A stretch of 64,000 nucleotides of DNA from Closterium sp. NIES-65. Its lineage: Eukaryota; Streptophyta; Zygnematophyceae; Desmidiales; Closteriaceae. Positions 63,342-64,000 of the stretch are shown here, piece by piece; positions within the stretch are counted from its first letter, which is position 1, and each line of letters begins with the position of its first letter. The stretch spans positions 1,610,001-1,674,000 of the forward strand of contig CANXME010002579.1 of assembly GCA_948144175.1 (NCBI GenBank). The letters are read 5' to 3'. The notes beneath the pieces were generated by a model. It worked only from the letters and a program-made list of their open reading frames with translations. It had not been told where the DNA came from and ran no database searches. The translations under genes and the position numbers were made by a program.

Positions 63342-64000
63342 AACACAGGGAGAAATGGCGTGAAGCCATGGACAAAGAACTGAAGGCACTGGAGGAGCGC
63401 AACACCTGGAAAATCGTTCCCATCGGCGTAGCACAAAACAAGACTATCCTTACCGGGAAATGGGTCTTCCGTGTGAAGACGAAAGCTGATGGCACCATCG
63501 ACAAATTCAAAGCCCGCTGGGTCGTACGTGGCTTCGACCAAGAACACGGAAGAGACTACACCGAAACCTTCGCTCCGGTCAGTCGTCACACCTCACTCCG
63601 AATTCTCATCGCCGTCGCCGCCATGAAGAAAAAGAGATTGCGACAAATCGACGTTGCGAACGCATTTCTCTACGCACCTGTGGATGCAGAAATTTTCGTC
63701 GAACTCCCACACGGCTCCCACGGCGAACCCAACCGAGTGTGTCAACTACTCAAGTCACTCTATGGGATCAAGCAGGCACCACGACTGTGGCAGCAGTACC
63801 TACACGCCCGCCTCATTCGCATCGGCTTCAAACAACTTCCGCATGACCAAGGAATGTATCGCCTCACAAAAGAAAGTGACTACGTCCTACTAATCGTCTA
63901 CGTGGACGATCTTCTCTACATCGGGTCGACCGACAGCATCGCCACGTGGTTCGAAGGGGAGCTTCAGAATGACCTCATGCTCACGGTCTCCTCCACGGTT
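63342..64000 (+). pseudogene. Element I reverse transcriptase, N-terminal part, cut by the window end
   Basis: Immediately after the G run the RT frame reads EHREKWREAMDKELKALEE, TGKWVFRVKTKADG, FKARWVVRGFDQEHG, TFAPVSRHTSLRILIAVAA, LKSLYGIKQAPRLW and VYVDDLLYIG (about 63895-63925). No stop is seen before the edge. Confidence 0.9.

Larger units (their letters stand above)
59312..64000 (+). mobile_element. Element I: Ty1/copia retrotransposon, 3' end beyond the window
   Basis: It has an LTR, PBS, gag, protease, integrase and the start of RT. It is a third copia lineage, unlike X and the B/E/F clade. The bases before the LTR are GGTGT; the matching TSD is out of view. Nonsense codons and one homopolymer indel are present. 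Confidence 0.92.

Overview
The window contains no recognisable host gene. It is a nested stack of LTR retrotransposons from a GC-rich eukaryotic nuclear genome. Ty1/copia elements dominate, with two Ty3/gypsy chromovirus-type elements. Primer-binding sites matching the 3' end of initiator-methionine tRNA (TGGTATCAGAGC), classical TG...CA LTRs with 5-bp target-site duplications (TSDs), and the style of the copia and chromovirus proteins suggest a green-lineage host, possibly a streptophyte alga. That assignment is inference only.

Layout (elements named here by letter). A: 1-3768 (+), copia, cut by the window edge. 3769-5070: AT-rich sequence without genes. G1: gypsy (+), 5071-7276, resuming at 21185-21921. 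Inside G1 sits B, copia (-), 7277-21184. Inside B's leader sits X, copia (+), 13799-20303, which has an intact 1589-aa polyprotein and nearly identical 830-bp LTRs. C: copia (+), about 21922-23266 and 30639-35819, with F, copia (-), 23267-30638, inserted in its gag. D: copia (-), 35820-41850, abuts C. T: small non-autonomous LTR element (+), 41938-43373. 43379-44467: a second AT-rich island. G2: gypsy chromovirus (+), 44468-59311, interrupted by E, copia (-), 44649-51919, in its 5' LTR, and by H, non-autonomous (-), 52551-55081, in its gag. I: copia (+), 59312 to the window end, starts beside the G2 polypurine tract.

Each copia polyprotein has the order gag, protease, integrase, reverse transcriptase, RNase H. 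The gypsy order is gag, protease, reverse transcriptase, RNase H, integrase, chromodomain-like tail. Only X is open throughout. E differs by one 2-base deletion. The others carry nonsense codons and frameshifts. Removing an inserted element together with one TSD copy restores the reading frame of the interrupted host element at four sites: B in G1, F in C, H in G2 gag and E in the G2 LTR (the last is noncoding).

The most interesting signals are noncoding and shared between elements. (1) A hairpin box of constant 38-nt length lies in the 3' UTR of A, B, D, E, F and the coding-less H. (2) A hairpin encloses the polypurine tract. (3) A hairpin beside the primer-binding site keeps its pairing while its sequence changes, next to a GGGCCC palindrome. 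(4) GC-rich minisatellite leaders are shared with T and H. Together these look like the cis-acting (packaging or replication) signals of one copia clade and the non-autonomous elements that may use its proteins. In this clade gag carries an unusual CCCH-like cysteine motif instead of a standard zinc knuckle.
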